From CAYZED01 sp964477445 (GTDB lineage: Bacteria > Bacillota > Clostridia > Lutisporales > Lutisporaceae): DNA of 64,000 nucleotides. The position numbers and the translations under genes are program-made. The stretch is from positions 1-64,000 of the forward strand of contig CAYZED010000015.1 in the NCBI GenBank assembly GCA_964477445.1, in the 5' to 3' direction. Positions 1 to 7,291 of the stretch are shown piece after piece. Below the pieces are notes generated by a model. That model was given only the letters and a program-made list of their open reading frames with translations, ran no database searches and had not been told where the DNA came from. Positions within the stretch are counted from its first letter, which is position 1; each line of letters opens with the position of its first letter.

Positions 1-2
1 AC

Positions 3-1688
3 TGTACTGGGGATAATGCTGGAGACAGTGTTGGACCTACGGCAGATGGTTTTGAAACATATGGAGTTACAGGAGTTGCTTTAATTTCATTTATAGTTCT
101 TGCTGTGGGAATGGCCTTCCCAGAAGCTGAAAAAGTATTATTACAGAGCAATCTATTAGTTTGGATATTCGTAATGCGTATTCTTATGATTATTACTTCG
201 ATAGCTGCATTCTATGTAAATACAGCACTGAGTTCATTCTTATATGGTAAAAAAGATGAATTTGATTTTGAAGAACCTTTGACTCATTTAGTATGGATAA
301 CTTCAGTTTTGTCAATGATAGTTACATTTATTGTTAGCTATGTAATGATTGGCCCTGGAACTGCAATAGCCGAAAAATCACCTAATCTATGGTTTGTGCT
401 TTCAATTATTATTTCTTGTGGTACTCTAGGTGCTGCTTTGATACCTGAATTCACAAAAATATTTACTTCGCCTAAATCAAAGCATGTTGAGGAAGTAGTT
501 ATGGCATCCAGAGAAGGTGGCCCTTCTTTGAACATTCTTGCAGGTCTTATAGCAGGTAATTTTAGTGCTTTCTGGCAGGGTATGCTATTCTTTGCACTGA
601 TGTTCGTAGCTTATATTACATCAAAATACGGTCTCGGAGAGATAATGATATATCCATCAATATTTGCGTTCGGCTTAGTTGCTTTTGGATTCCTAGGAAT
701 GGGGCCGGTGACCATAGCTGTCGACTCATATGGACCAGTAACAGATAATGCTCAATCCATTTATGAACTTTCATTAATAGAAACAGTTCCTAATGTAAAA
801 AAAGAAATTGAAAGAGATTTTGGATTTAAGCCAGATTTTGAAAAAGCAAAGCACTATCTTGAACAAAATGATGGAGCAGGAAATACATTCAAAGCTACTG
901 CAAAACCAGTATTAATCGGAACTGCTGTGGTTGGAGCAACTACTATGATTTTCTCATTGATTTTAGTAATTCAGAAAGTTCTAGGAGTTAATCCAGAAAC
1001 GCTTCTTAGTATCTTAAACCCATATACAATCTTAGGATTTATATGTGGAGGATCGGTTATTTATTGGTTTACTGGAGCGTCCACACAGGCTGTTACTACA
1101 GGCGCATACAGAGCTGTTGAATATATTAAGAAAAACATTAAACTTGATGAAAACGCAGATGCTAAGGCTTCGACAGAAACTTCTAAAGTAGTTGTTAAGA
1201 TTTGCACTCAGTACGCTCAAGCAGGAATGTTTAACATATTCATCGCGATTTTCTCATTTGCACTAGCTTTCGCATTCTTTTCAGCTCCTGCAAACGGAGA
1301 AAACGAAAGAGTTGGATTCTTTGTTGCATATCTGATTTCTATTGCACTATTTGGACTCTTTCAAGCTATTTTCATGGCTAATGCTGGCGGATGCTGGGAT
1401 AATGCCAAAAAGGTAGTAGAAGTTGATCTAAAAGAAAAAAACACACCGTTACATGATGCTACTATCATAGGTGACACAGTAGGAGATCCATTCAAAGACA
1501 CTTCATCCGTAGCTCTTAACCCAATTATAAAGTTTACTACACTATTTGGGCTCTTGGCTATGGAAATTGCTATTACAGAACAGTTTAGAAACATTGCCCC
1601 TTATATTGGCGGAGTGTTCTTTGTTGTTGCATTGTACTTTGTTTGGAGATCATTCTATAAGATGAGAATCACAGCTGTTAAAAAATAA
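3..1688 (+). CDS. hppA: membrane-bound ion-pumping pyrophosphatase, 5'-truncated
   Basis: Integral membrane enzyme that couples pyrophosphate hydrolysis to H+ (or Na+) export. The frame is open from base 3, so the gene begins outside the window; about 560 residues are present, where the family usually has 650-750. Family signatures appear in order: DNAGDSVGPTADGFETY at the left edge, GPVTDNA near 732, GNTFKA near 879 and GDTVGDPFKDTSS near 1470, separated by many hydrophobic helices. In this family a Lys in the GNTxKA position marks K+-independent enzymes. The first motif differs from the common DNVGDCAGMAADLFETY form and resembles the divergent, Na+-regulated H+-pumping group described from Chlorobium; that subgroup call is inference. 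A strong terminator follows. Confidence 0.95.
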   Translation, partial: CTGDNAGDSVGPTADGFETYGVTGVALISFIVLAVGMAFPEAEKVLLQSNLLVWIFVMRILMIITSIAAFYVNTALSSFLYGKKDEFDFEEPLTHLVWITSVLSMIVTFIVSYVMIGPGTAIAEKSPNLWFVLSIIISCGTLGAALIPEFTKIFTSPKSKHVEEVVMASREGGPSLNILAGLIAGNFSAFWQGMLFFALMFVAYITSKYGLGEIMIYPSIFAFGLVAFGFLGMGPVTIAVDSYGPVTDNAQSIYELSLIETVPNVKKEIERDFGFKPDFEKAKHYLEQNDGAGNTFKATAKPVLIGTAVVGATTMIFSLILVIQKVLGVNPETLLSILNPYTILGFICGGSVIYWFTGASTQAVTTGAYRAVEYIKKNIKLDENADAKASTETSKVVVKICTQYAQAGMFNIFIAIFSFALAFAFFSAPANGENERVGFFVAYLISIALFGLFQAIFMANAGGCWDNAKKVVEVDLKEKNTPLHDATIIGDTVGDPFKDTSSVALNPIIKFTTLFGLLAMEIAITEQFRNIAPYIGGVFFVVALYFVWRSFYKMRITAVKK

Positions 1689-1727
1689 AACTTAATTGAA
1701 TTACGCTTAAAAAAGTTTACCAAAAGA

Positions 1728-1757
1728 CCCACCAGTATTGAAAGCTGGTGGGTTTTT
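1728..1757 (+). terminator. rho-independent terminator of the pyrophosphatase gene
   Basis: An 8-bp perfect stem CCCACCAG/CTGGTGGG (1728-1735 with 1745-1752) with a 9-nt loop is followed by TTTTT. It sits 40 bp after the stop codon and separates this gene from the convergent chemoreceptor gene. Confidence 0.93.
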
Positions 1758-1782
1758 CTCGCTATTAATTCAATTTTTTCAT

Positions 1783-2577
1783 TTAGTTCTTAGTCTCAAT
1801 TATGAGTTCATGCATAGCGCTTGAAACATTTGTTGTAGCCGTTTTTTGAATATCGATCAATGTTTCCAGTTGAATTATTTCTTTTTTAACATTATTGATT
1901 TCATCAGATAACATTGAAAGAAATTTGGTTATTTCTTTTGCGTTGCTTTCACTATTAAAAGCAAGTTTTTGAACTTCATTTGCAACTATTGAAAATCCGC
2001 GACCATGTTCTCCGGCCCTTGCAGCTTCTATGTTTGCATTTAATCCGAGAATTTTTGTTTGATTTGCAATACTGTTTACATTTTTTACGATTTTGTCGCT
2101 TTCTTTGATATAAGCAGTAGATATTTCTGTAAATCTAATTAATTTTTCGCCGAGATCTTTAGTGGAATTTGTAGTAGTATTAATTTCATTCATTTTGCTT
2201 TCAATCAAAGTGGAGGATTTTGTAATGTGGTTAAATTGATTCTGCATTTTTTCTACTGCTTCGTGATTCATATTGACCAAATCCATCATTAGTGAGGCAC
2301 CTACTGAATCAACAACTTTACATTTGCCTTCACAAAATCTTATAAGCTCGGCAGTAACATCTTCGTTACCTGTTGCTTCAATTGCTAAATCGACATTTTT
2401 AAGATTTAGTTCGCTAAGCGATTGATTAACTCGTATGCCATTGTTTTTTGCAATTAATGCACCTGGAGAGTCAAGTCTTCTACTGATTACTTGAACAACA
2501 CTAACTCCGTCAAACTTTAAAAATAATTTCAATAAATTTGACCCGCCATTTCCTGCTCCTATTATTACTATGTTCAT
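1783..2577 (-). CDS. soluble chemoreceptor with N-terminal Rossmann (NAD-binding-like) domain
   Basis: 264-residue cytoplasmic protein with no membrane segment. Residues 1 to about 100 form a Rossmann-like nucleotide-binding module: a beta strand and GAGNGG loop at residues 6-11, then SRR after strand 2 and an IEATG motif, resembling the NAD-binding domain of homoserine or aspartate dehydrogenases. From about residue 110 to the end is a methyl-accepting chemotaxis signalling hairpin, with the conserved tip LNANIEAARAGEHGRGF and about 75 residues on each side, a short class. The start is the ATG at 2577 because GGAGG lies 8 nt upstream; an upstream TTG lies inside that ribosome-binding site. 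It probably senses a dinucleotide or related cytosolic metabolite and talks to CheA/CheW, but ligand and partners are inference. No che gene is nearby. Confidence 0.85.
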   Translation of the reverse strand: MNIVIIGAGNGGSNLLKLFLKFDGVSVVQVISRRLDSPGALIAKNNGIRVNQSLSELNLKNVDLAIEATGNEDVTAELIRFCEGKCKVVDSVGASLMMDLVNMNHEAVEKMQNQFNHITKSSTLIESKMNEINTTTNSTKDLGEKLIRFTEISTAYIKESDKIVKNVNSIANQTKILGLNANIEAARAGEHGRGFSIVANEVQKLAFNSESNAKEITKFLSMLSDEINNVKKEIIQLETLIDIQKTATTNVSSAMHELIIETKN

Positions 2578-2745
2578 TGAAAAATCCTCCAATATTTTGT
2601 ATTTAATTCTTAATTCCTATATTTTGACTTTTGTCATATAATTTGAACAAAATAGATTATAGCATGAATTTATTAAGAAAGTAATTATAACAGATAAATT
2701 ACAAACCTTTAAATATAAATTAATAATAGCAATAATTTATTCAAT

Positions 2746-2784
2746 TCGTTTTTTTACAGTGAATCGACTCGTTTTTTTCTGAAT
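2746..2784 (+). repeat. two direct TCGTTTTTTT repeats upstream of the DUF7916-type gene
   Basis: Two copies of TCGTTTTTTT followed by a TGAAT-type sequence begin at 2746 and 2769, 23 bp apart, about two helical turns. They lie about 80-105 bp before the next gene, so a regulator site is possible, but this is only inference from position and spacing. Confidence 0.35.
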
Positions 2785-2850
2785 ATATGTACATAATTAA
2801 TAAAAGAGAGTAGAATAAAAATAGCATTAAATTACTTGGAGGAATACAAA

Positions 2851-3762
2851 TTGGGAGATAGAGTACTAGACTTAAAACCAGAGGAGCTTGCATCCATTCA
2901 TCCTAAAGATCTACTCGAGAGTATTAGATTATCTGAAGGAAGAACTATTATAGCAGAAATTGTAAGCCATAAATCCCCGCTTATATCAGAGATCACAAAT
3001 GGTGAATTAGCAGCTGCGTTTGGAGCCGATTTACTTTTAATGAATCAATATGACGTTGGCAGACCTTTGATAGCAGGAATAAGAGATAGCATGAATTTTA
3101 AGCCACTTGAAAGCCAAAAAAAAATGGCTGGTCGTGCTATAGGAATTACACTTGAACCAGTAGATTGGAACACCCCGGTATATGGGAAAAGAGAAATACT
3201 ACCACCTGGCAGAGTGGCTTCCGCGGCTAACGCTAGGCGAGCGCATGAGCAAGGAGCGCAACTTGTTGTATTAACTGGAAACCCTAAGACTGGTGTAACA
3301 AATCAAGCGATTTTACATAGCATAACAGAAATCAAAGCTGAAATGGGCATGGATTTAATAGTAGCAGCTGGAAAAATGCATTCAGCAGGATCACTAGAAC
3401 AGGGAAAGAGTGCCCTCGCTACAATGGAAGATCTCGAAAAATTTATTTTGGCTGGAGCGGATATTATTATTGTACCTGCACCAGGAACAAGACAGGGAGC
3501 TACTGTTGAATATGTTAGTCAAGCGGCAGATTTAGCTCATAAAAACAAAAAACTACTAATGACTGCTGTAGGAACAAGTCAGGAAAGTGCTGATGTTGAG
3601 ACTATAAGAACTATTGCATTATACTGTAAAATGGCAGGAGCCGACTTACACCACTTAGGTGATGGAGCGTTTGGTGGAATGGCACCGCCAGAAAACATAC
3701 TTGAATATTCAATAGTTATCAGGGGCAAGAGGCACACATATAAAAGAATGGCTATGAGATAA
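2851..3762 (+). CDS. DUF7916-type TIM-barrel-like protein
   Basis: 303-residue protein that I recognise as the DUF7916 family, often mislabelled as haloacid dehalogenase-like hydrolase or PEP phosphonomutase. Shared features are the opening DL(K)PEEL segment, LLESIRLSEGRT, ELAAAFGADLLLMN, VVLTGNPKTGVTN, VAAGKMHSAG, VPAPGTRQGAT, TAVGTSQESADV and the C-terminal RGKRHTYKRMAM. The alternating strand/helix pattern suggests a TIM barrel; the reaction is not known. The start is TTG at 2851, with GGAGG 8 nt upstream; an in-frame TTG at 2836 overlaps the ribosome-binding site and is rejected. Relatives often sit near sugar PTS genes, but none is seen here. Single gene with its own terminator. Confidence 0.8.
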   Translation: MGDRVLDLKPEELASIHPKDLLESIRLSEGRTIIAEIVSHKSPLISEITNGELAAAFGADLLLMNQYDVGRPLIAGIRDSMNFKPLESQKKMAGRAIGITLEPVDWNTPVYGKREILPPGRVASAANARRAHEQGAQLVVLTGNPKTGVTNQAILHSITEIKAEMGMDLIVAAGKMHSAGSLEQGKSALATMEDLEKFILAGADIIIVPAPGTRQGATVEYVSQAADLAHKNKKLLMTAVGTSQESADVETIRTIALYCKMAGADLHHLGDGAFGGMAPPENILEYSIVIRGKRHTYKRMAMR

Positions 3763-3773
3763 TAATAAGAAAT

Positions 3774-3790
3774 GCGGCTTCGCCGCTTTC
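3774..3790 (+). terminator. terminator of the DUF7916-type gene
   Basis: GCGGC-TTC-GCCGC hairpin followed by TTTCTT, 11 bp after the stop codon. Related GCGGC/GAA hairpins recur after other genes in this window (for example near 46985 and 58621). Confidence 0.75.
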
Positions 3791-3802
3791 TTCCCTTACT
3801 AT

Positions 3803-3841
3803 AAAAAAATAACCGACAATTTTTTTACAATTGCCGGTTAT
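3803..3841 (-). terminator. terminator of the candidate leftward RNA
   Basis: On the minus strand ATAACCGGCAATT pairs over 13 bp with AATTGTCGGTTAT (3841-3829 with 3821-3809, one G-U pair, 7-nt loop) and is followed by a run of T. On the plus strand the same hairpin has an A-C mismatch and no T run, so it works leftward. Confidence 0.75.
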
Positions 3842-3940
3842 CTAAGCCCCAATCCATACCTAACTTCTACTGTGGAAATATCAATACATCCTTTCGCTTT
3901 ATGGTACCTAAACCTCTTAATAACTTAACTTTGTACCCAT

Positions 3941-4019
3941 AAACTTAACTAACCTTGTAAACTAACTTTATAAACTAACCTTGTAAAACAACCTGTAAAC
4001 TAACCTGTAAACTAACCTG
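3941..4019 (-). repeat. GGTTAGTTTACA tandem array inside the candidate RNA
   Basis: About six degenerate 12-13-nt units read on the minus strand as CAGGTTAGTTTA. The plus strand is almost free of G over this stretch, giving a strong strand asymmetry compared with the flanks. Confidence 0.7.
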
Positions 4020-4221
4020 ACTAAAAACTCCTAAACAGTAATTCTGATTACCAACCAGACTCGGATTGAATACTACTAAAAACTAAACTAACAGATACAG
4101 ACTTCCTAAATCAACTACCAAAACTACTGGTATACGGCCAACTATTTGGCTAATATTGTATACTGGGAAAACCGGTAATGAATTGGGGCCTGCTGAAGAT
4201 ATTTATTTCTTCATTAACTTA

Positions 4222-4249
4222 ATTATAACACAAAACTTATAAAAGTAAA
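4222..4249 (-). promoter_or_regulatory. possible promoter of the candidate leftward RNA
   Basis: Minus-strand TTTACT, 16-nt spacer, TATAAT (4249-4244 and 4227-4222). The -10 box is perfect and the -35 box matches four of six positions. Predicted transcript start is near 4215. Confidence 0.5.
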
Positions 4250-4353
4250 GGTAAAACGTTTAAATATTTAGAATATTCAATCATTAGTTTTTTTGTTTAT
4301 TCAATAAGAATTTATGATATAATTAATTAACAGCTAAGATATGGAGGGTATAT

Positions 4354-5067
4354 ATGAATTTAATCGAATATTTAAGAAAACAAACAATTATTCCTGGTGA
4401 AAAGGCAGAAAAATTTATTGGTTTGCTTGATACATACGAAGAAAATGATATTTTGTATGATTCAATTCTAGATCAGGTTGAGCTCACGAACGATGAATTT
4501 GAAGAACTTTTTGCCGAACTTGATCGTGAGGATTATGTTGATGAACTATTCATTATTCAATGTCCTTATTGTGACAGTATGGGAAACACATATGTAGATA
4601 AGTTTGACATTCCAGACATGGACGAATGTAGATTTTGTGAAGAAGAATTCAATCATAAAGAAAACTATATTAGTGCACACCGAGTTTATTTCCATTACGG
4701 GAAAAAAGTTAATATAGTTGAAGAGTTAAGTACAAAGATCACTTATAATCAAGAGAGAATATTTGAAATCTCTGATGAGATTAACGAACTCGAATCAAAA
4801 AGAAAGTCACTTCAGGGTGAAAATATTAAGTTTGTAACTTTACGAAACGAGCTTATTCATGATAAAGATGAAAGTCTTTCTTATAATAAAACTGTTGGGA
4901 AATACCATGGAAAGAAAGTTAAGTACATTGGTACGTTAATTTATATGAAAAAATGTGTAGTTAAGTGTTTGAAATGTAATGAGACTGTGGAACTTTTTGA
5001 AGTTAACAATACAATAATTGGCGTTTGCCCAAGTTGTGATTGTGAAGTAGAATTTGCCCAGAAATAA
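4354..5067 (+). CDS. unknown acidic protein with two zinc-ribbon-like cysteine pairs and a coiled coil
   Basis: 237 residues; I do not recognise the family. An acidic helical N-terminal third (about 1-65) is followed by a CPYC...CRFC pair set (about 73-93), a coiled coil rich in Glu, Lys and Leu (about 125-165), and a second CLKC...CPSC set near the C-terminus (about 209-230), giving two treble-clef or rubredoxin-like zinc sites. No signal peptide or membrane segment. ATG start with GAGGG 9 nt upstream. It is followed after 49 bp by another acidic protein on the same strand, probably one transcript, ending in a strong terminator. Confidence 0.75.
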   Translation: MNLIEYLRKQTIIPGEKAEKFIGLLDTYEENDILYDSILDQVELTNDEFEELFAELDREDYVDELFIIQCPYCDSMGNTYVDKFDIPDMDECRFCEEEFNHKENYISAHRVYFHYGKKVNIVEELSTKITYNQERIFEISDEINELESKRKSLQGENIKFVTLRNELIHDKDESLSYNKTVGKYHGKKVKYIGTLIYMKKCVVKCLKCNETVELFEVNNTIIGVCPSCDCEVEFAQK

Positions 5068-5116
5068 TTTATTTATAAAGGATTTCTTATATGCGATATG
5101 AAAGGGCGTGACAAAA

Positions 5117-5494
5117 ATGAAAAGATTTCAAGTAAAACGTTACATTGAAACAGTTAATCCAGAGGAAGTCGATATTCAAGATCGCGAGTATTTAGACACT
5201 GTTGAAAAGATTATTGAAATGTATGGCTTGGAAGACATGAAAAAAGTAGCTACTATGATTTATGAGGATGATGATTCCACTGATTTATTTTGGATTAAGA
5301 ATGACGAAAATGGATTCTATGTTGAATCTTTTAAATGTGTTCAGACTCATGAAGTTAATGAAGAAGAAGAAATTTTTGAGTTATTTAAGTATAAACTTAT
5401 TGAAGTTGAAAAAGAGGTATATACTTCTGCGGAAGATCCAGAATTTAATGATCATGAGTTTGAGGATTGTCTAGTAATAGTAAAAGCAATATAG
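5117..5494 (+). CDS. unknown small acidic protein
   Basis: 125 residues, strongly acidic (runs such as EDDDS and NEEEEIFE), no cysteine pairs, no membrane segment. The fold is not recognised. The start is ATG 5117 with AAAGGG 10 nt upstream; a GTG at 5108 is too close to that site. It lies 49 bp after the zinc-ribbon gene and shares its terminator, so the two may act together. Its 3' side abuts a MITE-like element. Confidence 0.7.
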   Translation: MKRFQVKRYIETVNPEEVDIQDREYLDTVEKIIEMYGLEDMKKVATMIYEDDDSTDLFWIKNDENGFYVESFKCVQTHEVNEEEEIFELFKYKLIEVEKEVYTSAEDPEFNDHEFEDCLVIVKAI

Positions 5495-5502
5495 TTTTTA
5501 AC

Positions 5503-5533
5503 AAAGAGGGTGTGTCATAACACCCTCTTTTAT
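5503..5533 (+). terminator. terminator overlapping the left end of the MITE-like element
   Basis: AAAGAGGGTGT pairs with ACACCCTCTTT (11 bp, 6-nt loop, 5503-5513 with 5520-5530) and leads into TTTTA. Its inner half is part of the left terminal inverted repeat of the adjacent element. Confidence 0.88.
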
Positions 5534-5752
5534 TTTGATGTATTACAGATTCGCTAACCGGCTCCGACTATGAAATCATATAAAGTAATTCTAAATTAGT
5601 TTGAATTTCAAAACTATGCATCCTGCAAACAAACATTGAAATTCTCGGCATCCATGCCTCTTTTTTGTTTAGAATTACTGCTGTTAAGATTTCGAGTCTT
5701 CGCCGTAATCGCTTACCTGTAAAACATCAAAATAATGGCTGTTATGACACAC
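5510..5752. mobile_element. MITE-like 243-bp long inverted repeat
   Basis: Perfect 13-bp terminal inverted repeats GTGTGTCATAACA (5510-5522) and its complement (5740-5752). The arms keep pairing inward in blocks: 5532-5548 with 5717-5733 (one mismatch), 5566-5577 with 5688-5698, 5585-5595 with 5668-5678. There is no coding capacity, so mobilisation would need a transposase elsewhere. No clear target-site duplication is visible. Part of the left arm recurs at 56899-56947. Confidence 0.75.
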
Positions 5753-5776
5753 TACCTTTACAATACTTGATTTCTA

Positions 5777-6205
5777 TTAGTTTTCTTCTTTACTGACTTT
5801 AATATAATGTTCTTTTTTTGAATTAGATGCAATCCTTGCTTTTTTTAATTCATTTTCGTGAACTTTTACGATTGATCTAACTAATTCCTGGTTTTCGGAG
5901 TCGGTTTTTCTGAAGGCTACTTTAATTATCCATGATGGGTTAAAATCCTCTTCTTCGTCATAATCCGCGCCAATTGCCTCGAATACTTCTGGGTCGTAAT
6001 TATCATAAATACCATAAAAATCCCAATCCTCAACATCTGGTGTCGTTAAATGAAGTACGAGGTAAATACCATTTTTTTCTTCTGTAACATAAGCCTTCTT
6101 AACAAGCTCAATACCGCTTTCAAGTTGCACGGAGAGAACAGTATCTAGTAATTCTCCGGTTTCTTTTTCTTTTTGCATAATAACTAAAACATTAAAGTTA
6201 TCCAT
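5777..6205 (-). CDS. DUF6762-like protein of unknown function
   Basis: 142-residue soluble acidic protein. The layout (opening VLIMQKEKETGELL, then VKKAY, VEDWDFYGIYD, and a FNPSWIIKV segment near residue 90) matches my memory of the clostridial DUF6762 family, whose function is not known. ATG start with GGAG 12 nt upstream. Divergent from pgsA, with about 110 bp between them that hold both promoters. Confidence 0.6.
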   Translation of the reverse strand: MDNFNVLVIMQKEKETGELLDTVLSVQLESGIELVKKAYVTEEKNGIYLVLHLTTPDVEDWDFYGIYDNYDPEVFEAIGADYDEEEDFNPSWIIKVAFRKTDSENQELVRSIVKVHENELKKARIASNSKKEHYIKVSKEEN

Positions 6206-6314
6206 AAATCAATAAAATCTCCATTTCGTAAAATAAATTATATTCAAAGGGTGCTTTTTTATTATATAATAGAAACTAATCTTTAGGTAAATTATTTTGA
6301 AAGGGGAACGAATT

Positions 6315-6914
6315 TTGAATTTACCAAACATGCTGTCAATTTTAAGAATACTTATGATTCCTTTGTATATCTTTTTTTTCTTTTCAAAAATGGAAAATGG
6401 CTTAACCATTTCATTTGTTATTGTAATAGTGGCGGGAGCTACAGATGTAATAGACGGATGGATTGCAAGGCGTTATAATTTAATAACGAAAGTAGGGATA
6501 GTGCTAGACCCATTAGCGGACAAATTAATGCTTATGACAGTGGTTGTCAGTTTAACACTAAAGGATATTTTGCCTATCTGGATACTTTTAATCGTTGCAA
6601 TAAAAGAGTCATTGATGATAATTGGTGCGACTGTGCTGCATAATAAACACGATGTTGTTATTCCAGCAAATAAAGTCGGAAAGACAGCAACTATCGCATT
6701 TTATGTAGCGATTTTGGCAATAGCTTTTAAAGTAAGTTTTTATATGATTTTTGTTATAATATTTGTTCTTTTAACTGTTATTTCTTTTACTATTTATATC
6801 AGTAATTTTAGAATAATAAAAAAGAATGTAACAGAGGAAATTCCGGATGGAGAGATTGAATATATTAAGGATGGAATCTATCAAAACAAGAGTATTAGGA
6901 AGAAGAATTCTTGA
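6315..6914 (+). CDS. pgsA: CDP-diacylglycerol-glycerol-3-phosphate 3-phosphatidyltransferase
   Basis: Membrane enzyme that makes phosphatidylglycerol phosphate from CDP-diacylglycerol and glycerol 3-phosphate, the committed step to phosphatidylglycerol. The CDP-alcohol phosphotransferase signature DG(x2)AR(x8)G(x3)D(x3)D is intact: DGWIAR, then G, LDPLADK near residues 50-75. Several hydrophobic helices; 199 residues, normal length. The start is TTG 6315 with AAGGGG 8 nt before it; a TTG at 6297 precedes the ribosome-binding site and is rejected. The C-terminal tail (about 25 polar residues) is longer than in many homologues. The valS promoter overlaps its stop codon. Confidence 0.92.
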   Translation: MNLPNMLSILRILMIPLYIFFFFSKMENGLTISFVIVIVAGATDVIDGWIARRYNLITKVGIVLDPLADKLMLMTVVVSLTLKDILPIWILLIVAIKESLMIIGATVLHNKHDVVIPANKVGKTATIAFYVAILAIAFKVSFYMIFVIIFVLLTVISFTIYISNFRIIKKNVTEEIPDGEIEYIKDGIYQNKSIRKKNS

Positions 6915-6939
6915 CATATGAAATACTCTGCATTATATT
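6911..6939 (+). promoter_or_regulatory. sigma-A promoter of the valS leader
   Basis: TTGACA, 17-nt spacer, TATATT. The -35 hexamer overlaps the pgsA stop codon, so the T-box transcript starts near 6946, immediately after pgsA. Confidence 0.8.
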
Positions 6940-6945
6940 AAGGAT

Positions 6946-7196
6946 ATTAGTTATTTTTTTATATGTATAAGCTATGAAGGAGAAGAGTAGTTGTTGCAAT
7001 TTTCAGAGAGTAGAGCAGTTGGTGAAAGCTTTATAAATTATGCGCAATGAAGGTCGCTCCAGAGTTCCTCTTTTGAATTTATTAGATAGAGGCGGATTTC
7101 TCCGTTATAAGATACTTGAGAGCTGTTTGTTATGAACAGAATTAAGGTGGTACCGCGAAAATACTTCGTCCTTTTATTTAGGGCGGAGTTTTTTAT
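6946..7196 (+). promoter_or_regulatory. T-box leader of valS, probable GUC (valine) specifier
   Basis: tRNA-sensing riboswitch that lets valS be read when uncharged tRNA-Val accumulates. The T-box core AAGGTGGTACCGCG is at 7144-7157. Stem I features are visible: AGAGAG (from about 7004), GGTGAAAG, and GAAGGTCGCTCC near 7049-7060, where the specifier reads GUC (valine). The UGGU bulge pairs with an ACCA tRNA end. It ends in a terminator at 7163-7194. Confidence 0.93.
7163..7194 (+). terminator. T-box attenuator terminator
   Basis: ACTTCGTCCT pairs with AGGGCGGAGT over 10 bp (two G-U pairs, 7163-7172 with 7180-7189), followed by TTTTTT. It competes with the antiterminator that contains the T-box core. 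Confidence 0.9.
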
Positions 7197-7291
7197 GTTA
7201 AAAGGAATTATTTTTTTTGAAGCCGCCGTTGCACTTTTGGGTTGGCTGAATTATGGATTGTGAATATAATATATAGAGGAGATGCAAAAAA

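Larger units (their letters stand above)
3803..4215 (-). ncRNA. candidate structured noncoding RNA, about 410 nt, leftward
   Basis: This 590-bp stretch between genes has no credible reading frame. On the minus strand it has a promoter (4249-4222), a 12-bp closing stem joining its ends (4189-4178 with 3857-3846, GCCCCAAUUCAU with AUGGAUUGGGGC) and a 13-bp terminator. Both the closing stem and the terminator contain one pair that is G-U on the minus strand but A-C on the plus strand, which points to leftward transcription. Inside are hairpins GUAUAC/GCCAA near 4131-4164 and an array of GGTTAGTTTACA-like repeats. I could not match it to 6S, tmRNA, RNase P, SRP RNA or a riboswitch class by eye. 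Function unknown. Confidence 0.55.

Noticed and set aside
3941..4019. G-quadruplex or telomere-like repeat
   Set aside because: GGTTAG units have only two-G runs with long loops; a stable quadruplex is not supported.
3846..4189. Plus-strand RNA or leader for the 4354 gene
   Set aside because: On the plus strand the closing stem and the hairpin each have an A-C mismatch and no T run follows; the minus strand fits better.
7208..7291. Small gene between the T-box and valS
   Set aside because: No start with a ribosome-binding site or a conserved frame; it is the distal leader of valS.
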